DNA of 32,109 nt from Minisyncoccota bacterium (GCA_025449695.1 JANWIW010000023.1:1-32109); one strand, 5' to 3'; positions 7,106-15,091 are shown, counted from the stretch's first letter. Numbers and translations: made by a program. Notes: generated from the letters alone by a model not told the origin.

Positions 7106-7171
7106 GGTTTCATGGTACCGAGACCCCTGGAGCAAATCAAATGTGCCGCTGTGCTTGCTTGACCAAAATCT

Positions 7172-7365
7172 GTCATCCTGAGCCCCCCGCGAGCATACGC
7201 GGGGCAGGCTCCGTAGCAAGCGAAGGACCTTCTGCCAGTAAACAGAAGGTCCTTACGCCACCGCTGAAGCTAAGGCGGCACGCGGTCGGAGTACCTCAGG
7301 ATGACAGAGGGAAGGGACTTGCTGAGTCGCCCCTAAAGGGACTTTCTTCGGCCGCTCAGGATGAC
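7172..7365. repeat. Palindromic element with GTCATCCTGAG / CTCAGGATGAC ends
   Basis: Left end GTCATCCTGAG at 7172-7182 and right end CTCAGGATGAC at 7295-7305, with a second right end at 7355-7365. Inside is a perfect 12-bp stem, AAGGACCTTCTG (7223-7234) with CAGAAGGTCCTT (7243-7254). Related elements lie at 21115-21187 and 29160-29244. It occupies most of the gap between two minus-strand genes. No transposase gene is present. This class of dispersed palindrome is widespread in bacteria. Confidence 0.8.
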
Positions 7366-7371
7366 AGTCTT

Positions 7372-7803
7372 TTACAGCTTCTCTTCTTCCAGTCCTTCAT
7401 CTTCATGTTCCGCCATCTCCCCTTCAATCGTTCCCGTGCCTCCCATGCCTATCGCCTCGTGTTCAGAGACAGTGCCCCAGCTCATAGGCGAAATATCCGG
7501 GATATCCCCTCCCGCAGCCACCCCGCCTACCACTCCCACGTCGCCGCTCTCTGGGTCGCCGGGATCCTGGAGATCGCTCGGGTTCACCATGAGCTCGCGG
7601 CGCTCCATATCGTCCAGTTCCAGCTCCTCCGGCAGGGCGATCTCCGGCAGACCTACGCCCCCGGTCGGGCCCATATCGGCGATACCGGCCACCCCCGCCT
7701 CCAGCACCAGGCCGGCGGGGTCCTGGAAGTTCGCCCAATTTATCTCGTCCCGCTCCTTCGGTGTCTTTTTTGATTTCGATAAGTGCGTTTTTCGAGCAGC
7801 CAT
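7372..7803 (-). CDS. Acidic, probably disordered hypothetical protein
   Basis: 143 residues with a sharp charge split. The first about 20 residues are basic (MAARKTHLSKSKKTPKERDE). The rest is acidic and rich in Gly, Glu, Asp and Pro, ending EDEGLEEEKL. It contains ELELDDMERRELMVNPSDL and several Gly-Gly stretches. No membrane helix or recognised domain. The composition suggests an intrinsically disordered protein. An AGGA sits about 8 nt upstream of the ATG. The Gly/Val repeat region GDVGVVGGVAAGGDI is notable. Function unknown; the unbroken frame and plausible start support a real gene. Confidence 0.55.
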   Translation of the reverse strand: MAARKTHLSKSKKTPKERDEINWANFQDPAGLVLEAGVAGIADMGPTGGVGLPEIALPEELELDDMERRELMVNPSDLQDPGDPESGDVGVVGGVAAGGDIPDISPMSWGTVSEHEAIGMGGTGTIEGEMAEHEDEGLEEEKL

Positions 7804-7857
7804 GAGTCCATCCTAAAGATGGCTGGTGAGCATTCGATGAAACCTCCCGCTTGAAGC

Positions 7858-8640
7858 TCAACGCTCCTGCTGATGAGCAAGGACCGCGATGGCCTCCTTC
7901 GAACCCAGATACCGGAAGGTCAATTCGCGCCAGCGATTGTAAACGGGAAAGTTAGTGGGTTTTCGCAGGGTTCTCGCGGTATGAGAACGACCGAACGCGG
8001 CATAATAGGATGTCTTTATGTTCCAAGAATCGACACGGCTGCCGGTGTTCGCAAATACTGAATGCCTGTTCCCGAGTAAAGGCTTCAGGCGTGGAAATTT
8101 CCGGTCGAAACGGGCGAACATGCCCGTATAGAACATGATGGGCTCGATAAAGAGCATGTTTCCGGCAAGGACCTCGTGCAGGGATTCGCAGAACGCATCT
8201 ACTTTATCCGCATACGAGACCACCTGGGATTCAAGTGATCTTTTGTTCAGAGAATCCAAAAGCAGCCTGCGATAGGAGTGATCACCGATGCGGAAAGGAT
8301 ATTTTTTCGCAAGCTTAACAATCGCTTTTTCCTCGTTTTTCGCGACCTGAGCCAGCCGCCAAGAGGACATCACAGCCTTATGCCCGGCCTGGATATCCCC
8401 CGTCTCCATCTCCGCATCATCATGTACCAAAGCGAGGTGGCGGGCCTTGCTCCGGTCAAACTTCGGGAACACATCCTTGATCGCGGGCCAAAGGCTGTCC
8501 ACGATCCATGCGACCCGCTGAGAATGAAGCCACACATCGGGGCGGTAGTACATCACCTCGAACATGCTGTAGCGCTTGATAGCTTTTAAGCTGCGCTCGC
8601 GCTCGGGAGGAAAGTGGGCGAGAAGTCCGGTGTAATCCAT
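7858..8640 (-). CDS. HD-domain phosphohydrolase (YfbR/5'-nucleotidase-like)
   Basis: 260 residues from the ATG at 8640 (MDYTGLLAHF). HD signature residues are WLHSQRVAWIV (His39), ARHLALVHDDAEMETGD (His68, His73-Asp74) and a later Asp in VVSYADKVDAF. The AEMETGD motif after HD is typical of HD hydrolases acting on nucleotides. An AGGAGG is unusually close to the ATG. A longer frame to 8793 runs back through pyrE on the other strand and is not credible. The gene is divergent from pyrE with only 43 bp between the starts. Given its neighbour, a role in nucleotide pools is reasonable but inferred. Confidence 0.72.
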   Translation of the reverse strand: MDYTGLLAHFPPERERSLKAIKRYSMFEVMYYRPDVWLHSQRVAWIVDSLWPAIKDVFPKFDRSKARHLALVHDDAEMETGDIQAGHKAVMSSWRLAQVAKNEEKAIVKLAKKYPFRIGDHSYRRLLLDSLNKRSLESQVVSYADKVDAFCESLHEVLAGNMLFIEPIMFYTGMFARFDRKFPRLKPLLGNRHSVFANTGSRVDSWNIKTSYYAAFGRSHTARTLRKPTNFPVYNRWRELTFRYLGSKEAIAVLAHQQER

Positions 8641-8647
8641 GCCTCCT

Positions 8648-8676
8648 ATCTTATCAAAGATCCCCCCTGGTATACT
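8648..8676 (+). promoter_or_regulatory. Extended -10 promoter of the pyr cluster, likely leaderless
   Basis: TGGTATACT (extended -10; hexamer 8671-8676) with a weak -35 (ATCTTA, 8648-8653) at 17 nt. Only 7 nt separate the -10 from the pyrE ATG at 8684, so transcription would begin at or next to the A of the start codon. No Shine-Dalgarno precedes this ATG, consistent with a leaderless mRNA. Confidence 0.6.
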
Positions 8677-8683
8677 ATTTCCA

Positions 8684-9358
8684 ATGTCCGGCTCCAATTT
8701 CGACCAGGCTGCCTTCGACGAACTCGTCCTCAAAAATGGAGTTATCGGTTTCAGCGAAAAACCGGTACGTTTCAAATCCGGGCGGGAAAGCAACTGTTAC
8801 GTGAACTGGCGGAACGCCTTGGCCGACGTATGGCTTTCCGACCGGGTCGCCGACCACTTGCTGGGATTCGTAAAAGACCTGGGCCTCGAACCTCGCTGCT
8901 TTTACGGCGTGCCGGATGGAATCACGAAACTCGGCATACTCGCCCAATATAAATGGGCTACGGCCAGGCCCGATTACGGGCCCGGCGTGTATCCCCTGGC
9001 CATGGGCCGCAAAACTCCGAAGGAGCATGGAGATCCGCGCGATAAATATTTCGTGGGAGCTCCCCGTGGGGCGACCATCGTTCTCGAAGACACGACCACG
9101 ACGGGCGGCTCACTCCTCGACACGGTGGCCGCTCTTCGCGAGGTAGAGGTACCGATCGTCGCCGCCCTTGCTCTTACGAACCGCTCCGAAAAGCGCGACG
9201 ACGGAACAAGCGTTGCGGACGCTCTCAAACAACAAGGCGTTCCCTATTACGCCCTCTCGAGCTTGCCCGACCTTCTCCCGCGCGCACTCGAGATAGCCGA
9301 TCCCTCGCCACACGTCCGCGATGCCCTGAAAGCTTATACCGAACGATACGGCATCTAG
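8684..9358 (+). CDS. pyrE: Orotate phosphoribosyltransferase
   Basis: 224-residue cytosolic enzyme joining orotate and PRPP to give OMP, the fifth step of pyrimidine synthesis. The PRPP-binding loop is ATIVLEDTTTTGGSLLDTV (130-148; acidic pair Glu135-Asp136). The N-terminal VIGFSEKPVRFKSGRESN is the expected substrate-binding start, and YGVPDGITKLG (74-84) and MGRKTPKEHG (107-116) match the flexible-loop region. The ATG at 8684 was chosen over one at 8639 because the latter would lie inside the divergent gene and upstream of the -10 box. First gene of a five-gene pyr cluster. Confidence 0.93.
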   Translation: MSGSNFDQAAFDELVLKNGVIGFSEKPVRFKSGRESNCYVNWRNALADVWLSDRVADHLLGFVKDLGLEPRCFYGVPDGITKLGILAQYKWATARPDYGPGVYPLAMGRKTPKEHGDPRDKYFVGAPRGATIVLEDTTTTGGSLLDTVAALREVEVPIVAALALTNRSEKRDDGTSVADALKQQGVPYYALSSLPDLLPRALEIADPSPHVRDALKAYTERYGI

Positions 9359-9368
9359 ACTTCCTCAC

Positions 9369-10175
9369 ATGAGCGATCATCCGACCGGCGTCGAAAAATA
9401 CGAAGCGCGGGCCCGTAACGCGAACTCCCTTGTGTGTGTCGGCTTGGACACCAGCCTCGAACGGGTGCCGGAACGGTTCAAGGCAATGGAGTATCCTCAA
9501 TTTGAGTTCAACAAGTGGATCGTCGAGGAGACCCATGCTCATGTTGCCGCTTATAAGCCGAATATCGCCTTCTATGAGGCCCGCGGCGAGGCCGGCTACA
9601 AGGAACTGAAACTGACCCTGGACCACCTGCGCGAGCGGCATCCGGACATCTTCCTCATCTGCGACGCCAAGCGGGGGGAGATCGGCAGTACTATGGCGGC
9701 GTATGCGGAAAGCCTGTTCGACCATTTCGGGTTCGATGCCGTCACGGTGAATCCTTATCTCGGCGGGGAACCGCTCGCGCCCTTCCTGGAACGGAAGGAT
9801 AAGATCTCCATCATCCTAGCCCGCACGTCGAACCCCGGCGCGGGCGAGTTTCAGGACCTCGTGGCAGGCGGAAAACCCCTGTGGCAGATTGTGGCCGAAC
9901 ACGTAAAGACCTGGAACAAGAACGGCAATTGCATGATCGTGGCGGGAGCGACGTATCCGGAAGAAATGAGATCGCTTCGGGAGCTCATGGGCGGTATGAC
10001 CTTCCTCGTGCCCGGCGTCGGCGCCCAGGGCGGGCCGGTCCGCGATGCCGTCACCGCCGGACTCAATTCGCAGAAGCTCGGGCTTATCATCAACTCCTCT
10101 CGCGGCATCATCTGGTCAGAAGACCCTGGCACGGAAACCAGGAAGCTCCAGACAGAGATCAATTCATACCGCTGA
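9369..10175 (+). CDS. pyrF: Orotidine 5'-phosphate decarboxylase (class 2 type)
   Basis: 268 residues. Converts OMP to UMP. The catalytic segment is LICDAKRGEIGSTMAAYA (Asp99, Lys101), close to the longer PyrF type. Other conserved parts are CVGLDTSLERVPE (23-35), AYKPNIAFYEARG (61-73), VTVNPYLGGEPLAPF and FLVPGVGAQGG, which binds phosphate. The ATG is 11 nt after pyrE with no Shine-Dalgarno. The stop TGA shares its last base with the ATG of pyrD, so translation is probably coupled. Confidence 0.94.
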   Translation: MSDHPTGVEKYEARARNANSLVCVGLDTSLERVPERFKAMEYPQFEFNKWIVEETHAHVAAYKPNIAFYEARGEAGYKELKLTLDHLRERHPDIFLICDAKRGEIGSTMAAYAESLFDHFGFDAVTVNPYLGGEPLAPFLERKDKISIILARTSNPGAGEFQDLVAGGKPLWQIVAEHVKTWNKNGNCMIVAGATYPEEMRSLRELMGGMTFLVPGVGAQGGPVRDAVTAGLNSQKLGLIINSSRGIIWSEDPGTETRKLQTEINSYR

Positions 10176-11269
10176 TGTATCCCCTCCTCCGCCCTCTACT
10201 CTTCCTCATGGACGCGGAGGAGGTCCACGAAGAAATGCTCTCGCTCGGCGAGCGGATGGGGCGGTCCTCCGCGGTACGCGGGTTCGTTGAAAAATGGTAC
10301 CGGTACGATGACCCGCGCCTTGCGACGGACCTCTTCGGACTGCACTTCCGCAATCCGATCGGCCTCGCGGCGGGCTTCGACAAGGACGCCCGCCTCCTAG
10401 ACCTTCTGCCGGCCCTGGGGTTCGGTTTCATCGAGCCTGGCACCGTCACGCCTTTGCCGCAGGTGGGCAACCCCAAACCGCGCCTCTTCCGCCTGCCGGA
10501 GGATAAGGCCATTGTGAACCGGATGGGCTTCAACAACGGCGGCGTGGAGCGCTTCGCGGCGCGCTTCGCGCGCCGTGAGAGAAGTATCCCTGCCGGAGCA
10601 AACATCGGCCGGGGTAAGGAAACTCCCAACGAGTCCGCGATAGACGACTACGTGAAGGGCTTTCTCGCGGTCGCCGACCATGCCGATTATGTCGCCGTGA
10701 ACGTGAGCTCTCCGAACACGCCTGGCCTCCGGGCTCTCCAGGACAAAGAACCGATGCGCAACCTCTTGGAAAAGATCCAGGAGCTGAACCGGGATCGCGA
10801 CATGCCGAAGCCCATTCTCCTCAAGATCGCGCCGGATCTCTCCGAAGGCCAGCTCGCCGATATCGTGGAACTCGTACAGGCGGCCTCGATCTCGGGCATC
10901 ATCGCGACCAACACAACCGTAGGGCGCGGCGGACTGAAGACCCCGGTGGCGGAGGTGGAAGCCATAGGGAACGGCGGTCTGTCCGGCAGGCCCGTCCGCG
11001 CGCGATCCACTGAGGTGATTCGATACCTCTACCGCGCCTCCGAGGGCAAGATACCCATCATCGGCGTGGGCGGCATCTTTTCCGCAAGGGACGCCTATGC
11101 GAAAATACGCGCCGGAGCTTCCCTCGTGCAAGTCTTCAGCGGATTGACTTACGAGGGTCCGGGGCTTGTCCGCCGCATCAAGCAGGACCTGGTGAAGCTT
11201 CTCGCGAAGGATGGCTTCAAGTCCATCAAGGAAGTGGTCGGAATAGATGCAAGCAATGTTCACGATTGA
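10175..11269 (+). CDS. pyrD: Dihydroorotate dehydrogenase, class 2 (quinone-dependent type)
   Basis: 364 residues. Oxidises dihydroorotate to orotate with FMN. The N-terminal MYPLLRPLLFLMDAEEVHEEM is the amphipathic membrane-binding helix of class 2 enzymes. Hallmarks are GLAAGFDKDARLLD (63-76), EPGTVTPLPQVGNPKPRLFR, NRMGFNNGG (115-123), VNVSSPNTPGLR with catalytic Ser179, LKIAPDLSEGQL, TNTTVGR, GGLSGRPV and IIGVGGIFSARDAY. A class 2 enzyme passes electrons to quinone in the membrane, yet no respiratory gene is visible here. Start set by the TGATG overlap with pyrF; the gene overlaps pyrC by 23 nt. Confidence 0.95.
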   Translation: MYPLLRPLLFLMDAEEVHEEMLSLGERMGRSSAVRGFVEKWYRYDDPRLATDLFGLHFRNPIGLAAGFDKDARLLDLLPALGFGFIEPGTVTPLPQVGNPKPRLFRLPEDKAIVNRMGFNNGGVERFAARFARRERSIPAGANIGRGKETPNESAIDDYVKGFLAVADHADYVAVNVSSPNTPGLRALQDKEPMRNLLEKIQELNRDRDMPKPILLKIAPDLSEGQLADIVELVQAASISGIIATNTTVGRGGLKTPVAEVEAIGNGGLSGRPVRARSTEVIRYLYRASEGKIPIIGVGGIFSARDAYAKIRAGASLVQVFSGLTYEGPGLVRRIKQDLVKLLAKDGFKSIKEVVGIDASNVHD

Positions 11270-12491
11270 AGGCAACGTAGTGCTTCCCGGGGAAACGCGC
11301 CGCAGGCGCGTAGAAATCGACACCAAAAGCGGACTCATCGCCCGCGTCGGCGAACCGACGGGCGAGGCCGATCTCGTGACCGGCAACCTGGTCTTCCCCA
11401 GCTTTGGGGACATCCATGTCCACGCCCGCGAGGATGCGAGCGGGAAACAAACGTACAAAGAGGACTTCCTGACCGCATCGGCCGCAGCCATCCACGGCGG
11501 AGTCGCTTTCATCGCGGATATGCCGAACAACCCCGTAGCGCCCGTGGACGACGAGCGCTGGCGCGCCAAAGCGGGGCTCGTCCGGAAGGCGGACATCGAG
11601 GTGGTCCTCTACGCCGCGATCGCTCCCGGCACCTCTCCCCTCTCTTTCCCCGTGCCCTACAAGCTTTTCATGGCGGCATCCGTGGGTGACGTGTTCTTCG
11701 ATAACCGCGAGGACATCCGCGTCGCACTTGCCCGTTATCGCGGACAGGCCGTCAGCTTTCATGCCGAGGATCCCGAGGTGTTGAGGCAACATGCGGACGC
11801 GCCCGACCATGCCGGCAAGCGGCCGGCAAAAGCCGAAGCGGACGGCGTCGAACTCGCCATCGCCCTCATCGAGGAGTTCGGCCTCCAGGGCAAGATATGC
11901 CACCTCTCCACCGCCGCCGGCCTCAAGAAGCTCAGCGCCGCGAAGGCACGGGGCGTTGCCGTAACCGCAGAGGTGACTCCTCATCATCTTTTCTCCGATC
12001 TCGACGGCCTCACGCCCGCGAACCGGAACTGGCTCCAGATGAACCCGCCGCTCCGGACCGTGGCCGACCGCGAGGCCCTGATCGCAGGCCTGAAGGACGG
12101 CAGTATTGACTACCTCGCGACCGATCACGCCCCGCACACGCGAGAAGAAAAAGAGAAGGGAACTTCCGGCGTGCCTCATCTTGATACCTACGGACCCTTC
12201 GTGACCTGGCTCATGGCGAACCACGGCTTCTCCCCCCAAGACGTCGCCCGCGTCGCTGCGGAAAACCCGGCACGCTTCGTGCGCCCGTATCTCCGGCCGG
12301 AGCTCGGCCAGGGGTTCGGCCGGATCGCGAAAGGATACGTCGGGTCGCTCACCGTCATTGACCCGCATGCTCCCACCGTGGTCCGAAGGGAGGATCTGAA
12401 GACCAAATGCGGCTGGTCCCCTTTCGAAGGCGTTACATTTCCCGGAAGCGTGTATGCTACGATTATCCGGGGGAAGGTATATAAGTTCTAA
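11247..12491 (+). CDS. pyrC: Dihydroorotase
   Basis: 414-residue amidohydrolase that closes carbamoyl aspartate to dihydroorotate. Metal-binding and active-site motifs are FGDIHVHARED (His57, His59), VSFHAEDPE, ICHLST, VTPHHLFSD, NPPLRT and TDHAPHTREEKEKG. This is the AllB/PyrC type I layout with the short carbamate loop replaced by other sequence, so I would not assert a carboxylated Lys. The start overlaps pyrD by 23 nt; a second ATG at 11256 is equally possible. The stop TAA falls inside the first cell (GTTCTAAAC) of a 9-nt array. Confidence 0.92.
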   Translation: MQAMFTIEGNVVLPGETRRRRVEIDTKSGLIARVGEPTGEADLVTGNLVFPSFGDIHVHAREDASGKQTYKEDFLTASAAAIHGGVAFIADMPNNPVAPVDDERWRAKAGLVRKADIEVVLYAAIAPGTSPLSFPVPYKLFMAASVGDVFFDNREDIRVALARYRGQAVSFHAEDPEVLRQHADAPDHAGKRPAKAEADGVELAIALIEEFGLQGKICHLSTAAGLKKLSAAKARGVAVTAEVTPHHLFSDLDGLTPANRNWLQMNPPLRTVADREALIAGLKDGSIDYLATDHAPHTREEKEKGTSGVPHLDTYGPFVTWLMANHGFSPQDVARVAAENPARFVRPYLRPELGQGFGRIAKGYVGSLTVIDPHAPTVVRREDLKTKCGWSPFEGVTFPGSVYATIIRGKVYKF

Positions 12492-12529
12492 ACGCTCTAG
12501 TCGTTCTACTCGTTCAAAACGCATCATAA
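12485..12529. repeat. Nine-nt-period array at the pyrC stop
   Basis: Five 9-nt cells: GTTCTAAAC, GCTCTAGTC, GTTCTACTC, GTTCAAAAC and GCATCATAA. The TAA that ends pyrC is part of the first cell. Here only the forward arm is clear; no inverted arm follows before pyrB, 19 nt further on. Confidence 0.75.
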
Positions 12530-12548
12530 CAACTAAAAAATTCCTGCT

Positions 12549-13466
12549 ATGCACATCTTAAGCACTAAGCAGTTCATGGACCGGAACGTCCTAGGGCGCC
12601 TCTTCACGGAGTCTGCGGAGCTCGAGCGCTTGGACATCGCCCGGGCTCTGCCGCAGGTCCTCGCCGGCAGGATCTTGGCGACGGTATTCTACGAACCCAG
12701 CACGCGTACCCGGTTCTCGTTCGAGGCGGGCATGATGAAGCTGGGCGGGCAGGTGATCACCATGGAGAATGCCGGCCAAGCCTCTTCGGCGGTCAAAGGA
12801 GAAACCCTGGAGGACGCTATCCGCATCATTGGCGGCTATGCGGATGCCATCGTTCTGCGTCACCCGGAAACGGGTACCGCCGCCCGCGCCGCAGCGGCAT
12901 CGGCAGTTCCCGTCATAAACGGCGGAGATGGTACCGGCGAGCATCCCACCCAGGCCCTGTTCGACGTTTACACGATGCAGAAGGAATTGGGAACCATCGA
13001 AGGCCGCACTATTACTTTTGTCGGCGACCATCGCAGCGGCCGCGCCGCCCATTCCATATCTCAACTGCTCGGACTCTATCCCGGCGTAAAAGCGATATTC
13101 GTATCGCCGGACGCCCTGCGCCTGCCGGAGGATTATAGGGCGGCGCTCGTCGCCCAGGGCATTACCTACGAGGAGCGGAATGATCTTTTGCCGGTACTCG
13201 AGCAGACCGATGTGCTCTACATCGCCCGCATCATGAAAGAGCGGTTCTCTTCCCCGGAGGAATACGAACGCCTCAAGGATTCTTATACGATCAATAACGA
13301 GACTCTCCGCAAGATGAAGAAGGAATCAATAGTCATGGCAACTCTTCCACGGGTGGGAGAGATAAACCCCGAGATAGATGAGGATCCACGGGCGGCATAC
13401 TTCCGGGAAGCCAAGAATGGCCTCTACGTGCGCATGGCCCTGCTGAAGCAGGTGTTAACATCATAA
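12549..13466 (+). CDS. pyrB: Aspartate carbamoyltransferase, catalytic chain
   Basis: 305 residues. Joins carbamoyl phosphate and aspartate. Signature motifs are FYEPSTRTRFSFE (48-59; carbamoyl-phosphate loop), SSAVKGETLEDAI (Ser79, Lys83), GGDGTGEHPTQALFDVYT (125-142) and LPRVGEIN followed by NGLYVRMALL. The usual VGDLRYGRTVHS is VGDHRSGRAAHS here, and the usual TRVQ is ARIM, so allosteric or subunit contacts may differ. No pyrI regulatory chain follows. No Shine-Dalgarno is seen; the leader is A-rich (CTAAAAAATTCCTGCT). Last gene of the cluster. Confidence 0.95.
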   Translation: MHILSTKQFMDRNVLGRLFTESAELERLDIARALPQVLAGRILATVFYEPSTRTRFSFEAGMMKLGGQVITMENAGQASSAVKGETLEDAIRIIGGYADAIVLRHPETGTAARAAAASAVPVINGGDGTGEHPTQALFDVYTMQKELGTIEGRTITFVGDHRSGRAAHSISQLLGLYPGVKAIFVSPDALRLPEDYRAALVAQGITYEERNDLLPVLEQTDVLYIARIMKERFSSPEEYERLKDSYTINNETLRKMKKESIVMATLPRVGEINPEIDEDPRAAYFREAKNGLYVRMALLKQVLTS

Positions 13467-13469
13467 CCC

Positions 13470-13542
13470 GTTCTATCGGCCGGAGTACCGGCCTTGTTCT
13501 AACCGTTTACCGAGAATCGAACGGTAGAACGCCTACGACGCT
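13470..13542. repeat. Nine-nt-period inverted array between convergent genes
   Basis: Forward cells GTTCTATCG and GTTCTAACC, then inverted cells around GAACGGTA, GAACGCCTA and CGACGCTT. A separate 6-bp stem, GGCCGG/CCGGCC (13478-13493), sits in the left arm. The element separates pyrB from the convergent gene at 13533, whose TAG stop is within it. It may end transcription from both sides. Confidence 0.7.
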
Positions 13543-14342
13543 TCTGCGCGGCGGAGCATAAGGAGCCCCGAGGTGTTTGTGATCCCTTCGAGGAGGGCGT
13601 ACGGCACCGCTACCCGCGGCGAGCCGGCCACTCCCGGCGCCACCTGGTATTGGTTGAAGATGATGATAAGCCCTTCCTTGGCGATGAGGAAGTTCTGATA
13701 GTTCTCCGCGGAAGAGCCCGCGCCGGTCTCGATCCAATCCATCGCCTCGGCATCGTCCGCCTCGACCCCGATCATCTCCACGAGACGCGGAATGCAGTAG
13801 GCCGAGAGGATCTTCAGGTACTCCGACTGCGGCAGGAAAAGGTCCCCCAGCTTGACCCGCTTGCCACTCCGCAAATCGTAGGTCAGCGTAGTGATATCGG
13901 TCGAGGGATGCGCCGTACCGGCAATATAGGGGGAACTCACAATGGCCACGGAGAGCATATCCGTGTTCGCGTAGCCGACCTCATAGCGCATGGTCAGCGC
14001 GTTCTTTGTGTCCTTGAATTCCGGCGGTGGCATCTCCAGGCCGCCTTTGAACCCCGCCACTGCCGTATCCACCACCCCCTTCACGTCCTTGTTCACCGCC
14101 TCCATGATCCGCTCATTCCCAAGACCCGCGAGCTTCGGATACTCGACGTCGAAGATATAGGGCGGATTCTCGCCTTCGCCGGAGATCTTTGCGGTCTCCA
14201 CGCGGAGGGAAGCGGCTTCCGGGATTGAAGGTTGTTCCTCCACTCCCACCTTCTTCGGACCGGGGAAAAATATCAGTATGAGAAGCAGGACCCCCAATGT
14301 GGACCAGATAAGGATGCGCCGGTTGCTTTTCTGGAGAGCCAT
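13533..14342 (-). CDS. Membrane-anchored DUF3298/RsiV-like protein
   Basis: 269 residues from the ATG at 14342. MALQKSNRR is followed by one membrane helix (ILIWSTLGVLLLILIFFPG). The extracellular part has a region like PdaC/RsiV N-terminal domains (IFDVEYPKLAGLGNERIMEAVNKDV), and the C-terminal DUF3298-like segment LIIIFNQYQVAPGVAGSPRVAVPYALL is clear. Such domains occur in cell-envelope proteins and in the anti-sigma factor RsiV, where they bind lysozyme or glycans. No anti-sigma segment lies N-terminal of the helix, so an envelope role is more likely. The last residues (RRAEAS) and TAG come from the edge of the repeat at 13470-13542. A frame reaching 14414 has no better start. Confidence 0.72.
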   Translation of the reverse strand: MALQKSNRRILIWSTLGVLLLILIFFPGPKKVGVEEQPSIPEAASLRVETAKISGEGENPPYIFDVEYPKLAGLGNERIMEAVNKDVKGVVDTAVAGFKGGLEMPPPEFKDTKNALTMRYEVGYANTDMLSVAIVSSPYIAGTAHPSTDITTLTYDLRSGKRVKLGDLFLPQSEYLKILSAYCIPRLVEMIGVEADDAEAMDWIETGAGSSAENYQNFLIAKEGLIIIFNQYQVAPGVAGSPRVAVPYALLEGITNTSGLLMLRRAEAS

Positions 14343-14418
14343 GTCTTCAGCATAGCACTTTTTTGAATTACGCAACGATGAAGAGGTACTGACTGGCTTC
14401 ATATTCGTGCACACGCGT

Positions 14419-14475
14419 TGTCATCCCGGAAGCCCAGTCCCAGTTTTCCAAACTGGAGCTGGGCTTCCGGGATCC
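14419..14475. repeat. REP-like palindrome (ATCCCGGAAGCCCAG)
   Basis: ATCCCGGAAGCCCAG at 14423-14437 is the exact reverse complement of 14459-14473; inside it CCAGTTT pairs with AAACTGG. It is a nearly perfect hairpin of over 20 bp beginning with TGTCATCCCGG, a common form of dispersed bacterial palindrome. It lies between the DUF3298-like start and the small membrane protein gene. Confidence 0.8.
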
Positions 14476-14496
14476 AGTAAAATAAAACGCAGCCTT

Positions 14497-14600
14497 CGCT
14501 ACGACTTGCGACCCCGGCTCCCGCCTAAAGCGAGCCTCGCCTCCGGCGGGAGGCTCGCCCCTGGCGAAGCCGTACCAAAGGACGGCAAGGCCGGGGCAAG
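14497..14600. repeat. Nested GC-rich inverted repeat
   Basis: GCGAGCCTC (14531 on) pairs with GGAGGCTCGC about 10 nt further on. The outer ACCCCGGC pairs with GCCGGGG near 14592. It shares words (GGCGAAGC, GGCTCGC) with the junction repeat at 6551-6600. No coding potential is evident. Confidence 0.55.
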
Positions 14601-14615
14601 CCTACGGCTTACGCA

Positions 14616-14801
14616 CTATGCGCCCAGTTCGTCCTGCGGATCGTCCTCGGGCATTTCCGACTTCTTGCCTTCCAGCTTCAGCACGGCCTTACGGAGAGCC
14701 TTTTCATATCTTTGCATGCTGGCGATCCTTGCGAGCAGAAAGGCGACCAGGACGACCAGGAAGACGATCAATACGTAGAGGATGGGGGTCTCGTCGGACA
14801 T
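14616..14801 (-). CDS. Small single-helix membrane protein
   Basis: 61 residues. MSDETP precedes a hydrophobic helix (ILYVLIVFLVVLVAFLLARI). A basic amphipathic stretch (QRYEKALRKAVLKLEGKK) and an acidic tail (EMPEDDPQDELGA) follow. The layout suggests a short periplasmic end and a cytoplasmic charged tail. No family is known to me. It stands alone between repeat elements, and no strong promoter or Shine-Dalgarno is apparent. Good codon continuity and a clean membrane segment support it being real. Confidence 0.6.
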   Translation of the reverse strand: MSDETPILYVLIVFLVVLVAFLLARIASMQRYEKALRKAVLKLEGKKSEMPEDDPQDELGA

Positions 14802-14925
14802 AAGGGTGTAATTCCCTACCTTGCCATGCTATCCAAGAATAGCTTCCTTATATCACAAGGGTCCTCAGGCTGCAAGAGGGTCTCATAAAGATCGCGAAGG
14901 TCCGGAACTCAAAGAGGTAATAATC

Positions 14926-14952
14926 GTTCTAGCCGTTGGAATCGTTGTAACG
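14926..14952. repeat. Three cells of the nine-nt repeat
   Basis: GTTCTAGCC, GTTGGAATC and GTTGTAACG in one register. A solitary forward arm in the 290-nt gap between the small membrane gene and rseP. The rest of that gap (14802-15054) holds no gene that I can support; near 14974-15003 it carries a fragment (GAACGCGACTGCG ... CAGAATGACAC) that looks like another dispersed repeat. Confidence 0.6.
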
Positions 14953-15054
14953 CACCTGGTAAATTCGAATGGAACGCGACTGCGTCCCGCTCTCAGAATG
15001 ACACGTATCATGGAGCCCAGTGTCTGAAGTTTGGACGGTTACCACCCCTAGAAC

Positions 15055-15088
15055 GGAAACTCCTCCGGGTGCATCCGGAGGAGTTTCC
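15055..15088 (-). terminator. Hairpin just past rseP
   Basis: GGAAACTCCTCCGG and CCGGAGGAGTTTCC form a perfect 14-bp stem with a 6-nt loop, 3 nt past the rseP stop. The minus strand continues GTTCTAGGGG, without a good T-run, so it may end transcription poorly or mainly protect the mRNA end. Confidence 0.6.
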
Positions 15089-15091
15089 TTA

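Noticed and set aside
8641-8793. Longer N-terminus for the HD-domain protein
   Set aside because: It is the complement of pyrE and its promoter; AGGAGG stands at the ATG at 8640.
9881-10174. N-terminal extension of the pyrD frame by about 98 codons
   Set aside because: It is pyrF read in another frame; the ATG overlapping the pyrF stop gives the normal class 2 N-terminus.
10397-12554. Long minus-strand frames of about 400 codons opposite pyrD, pyrC and pyrB
   Set aside because: They are shadows of high-GC coding sequence; the plus-strand frames carry all family motifs.
14821-15027. 68-codon plus-strand frame in the rseP gap
   Set aside because: Made of 9-nt repeat cells and another repeat fragment; no ribosome binding site and no protein-like composition.
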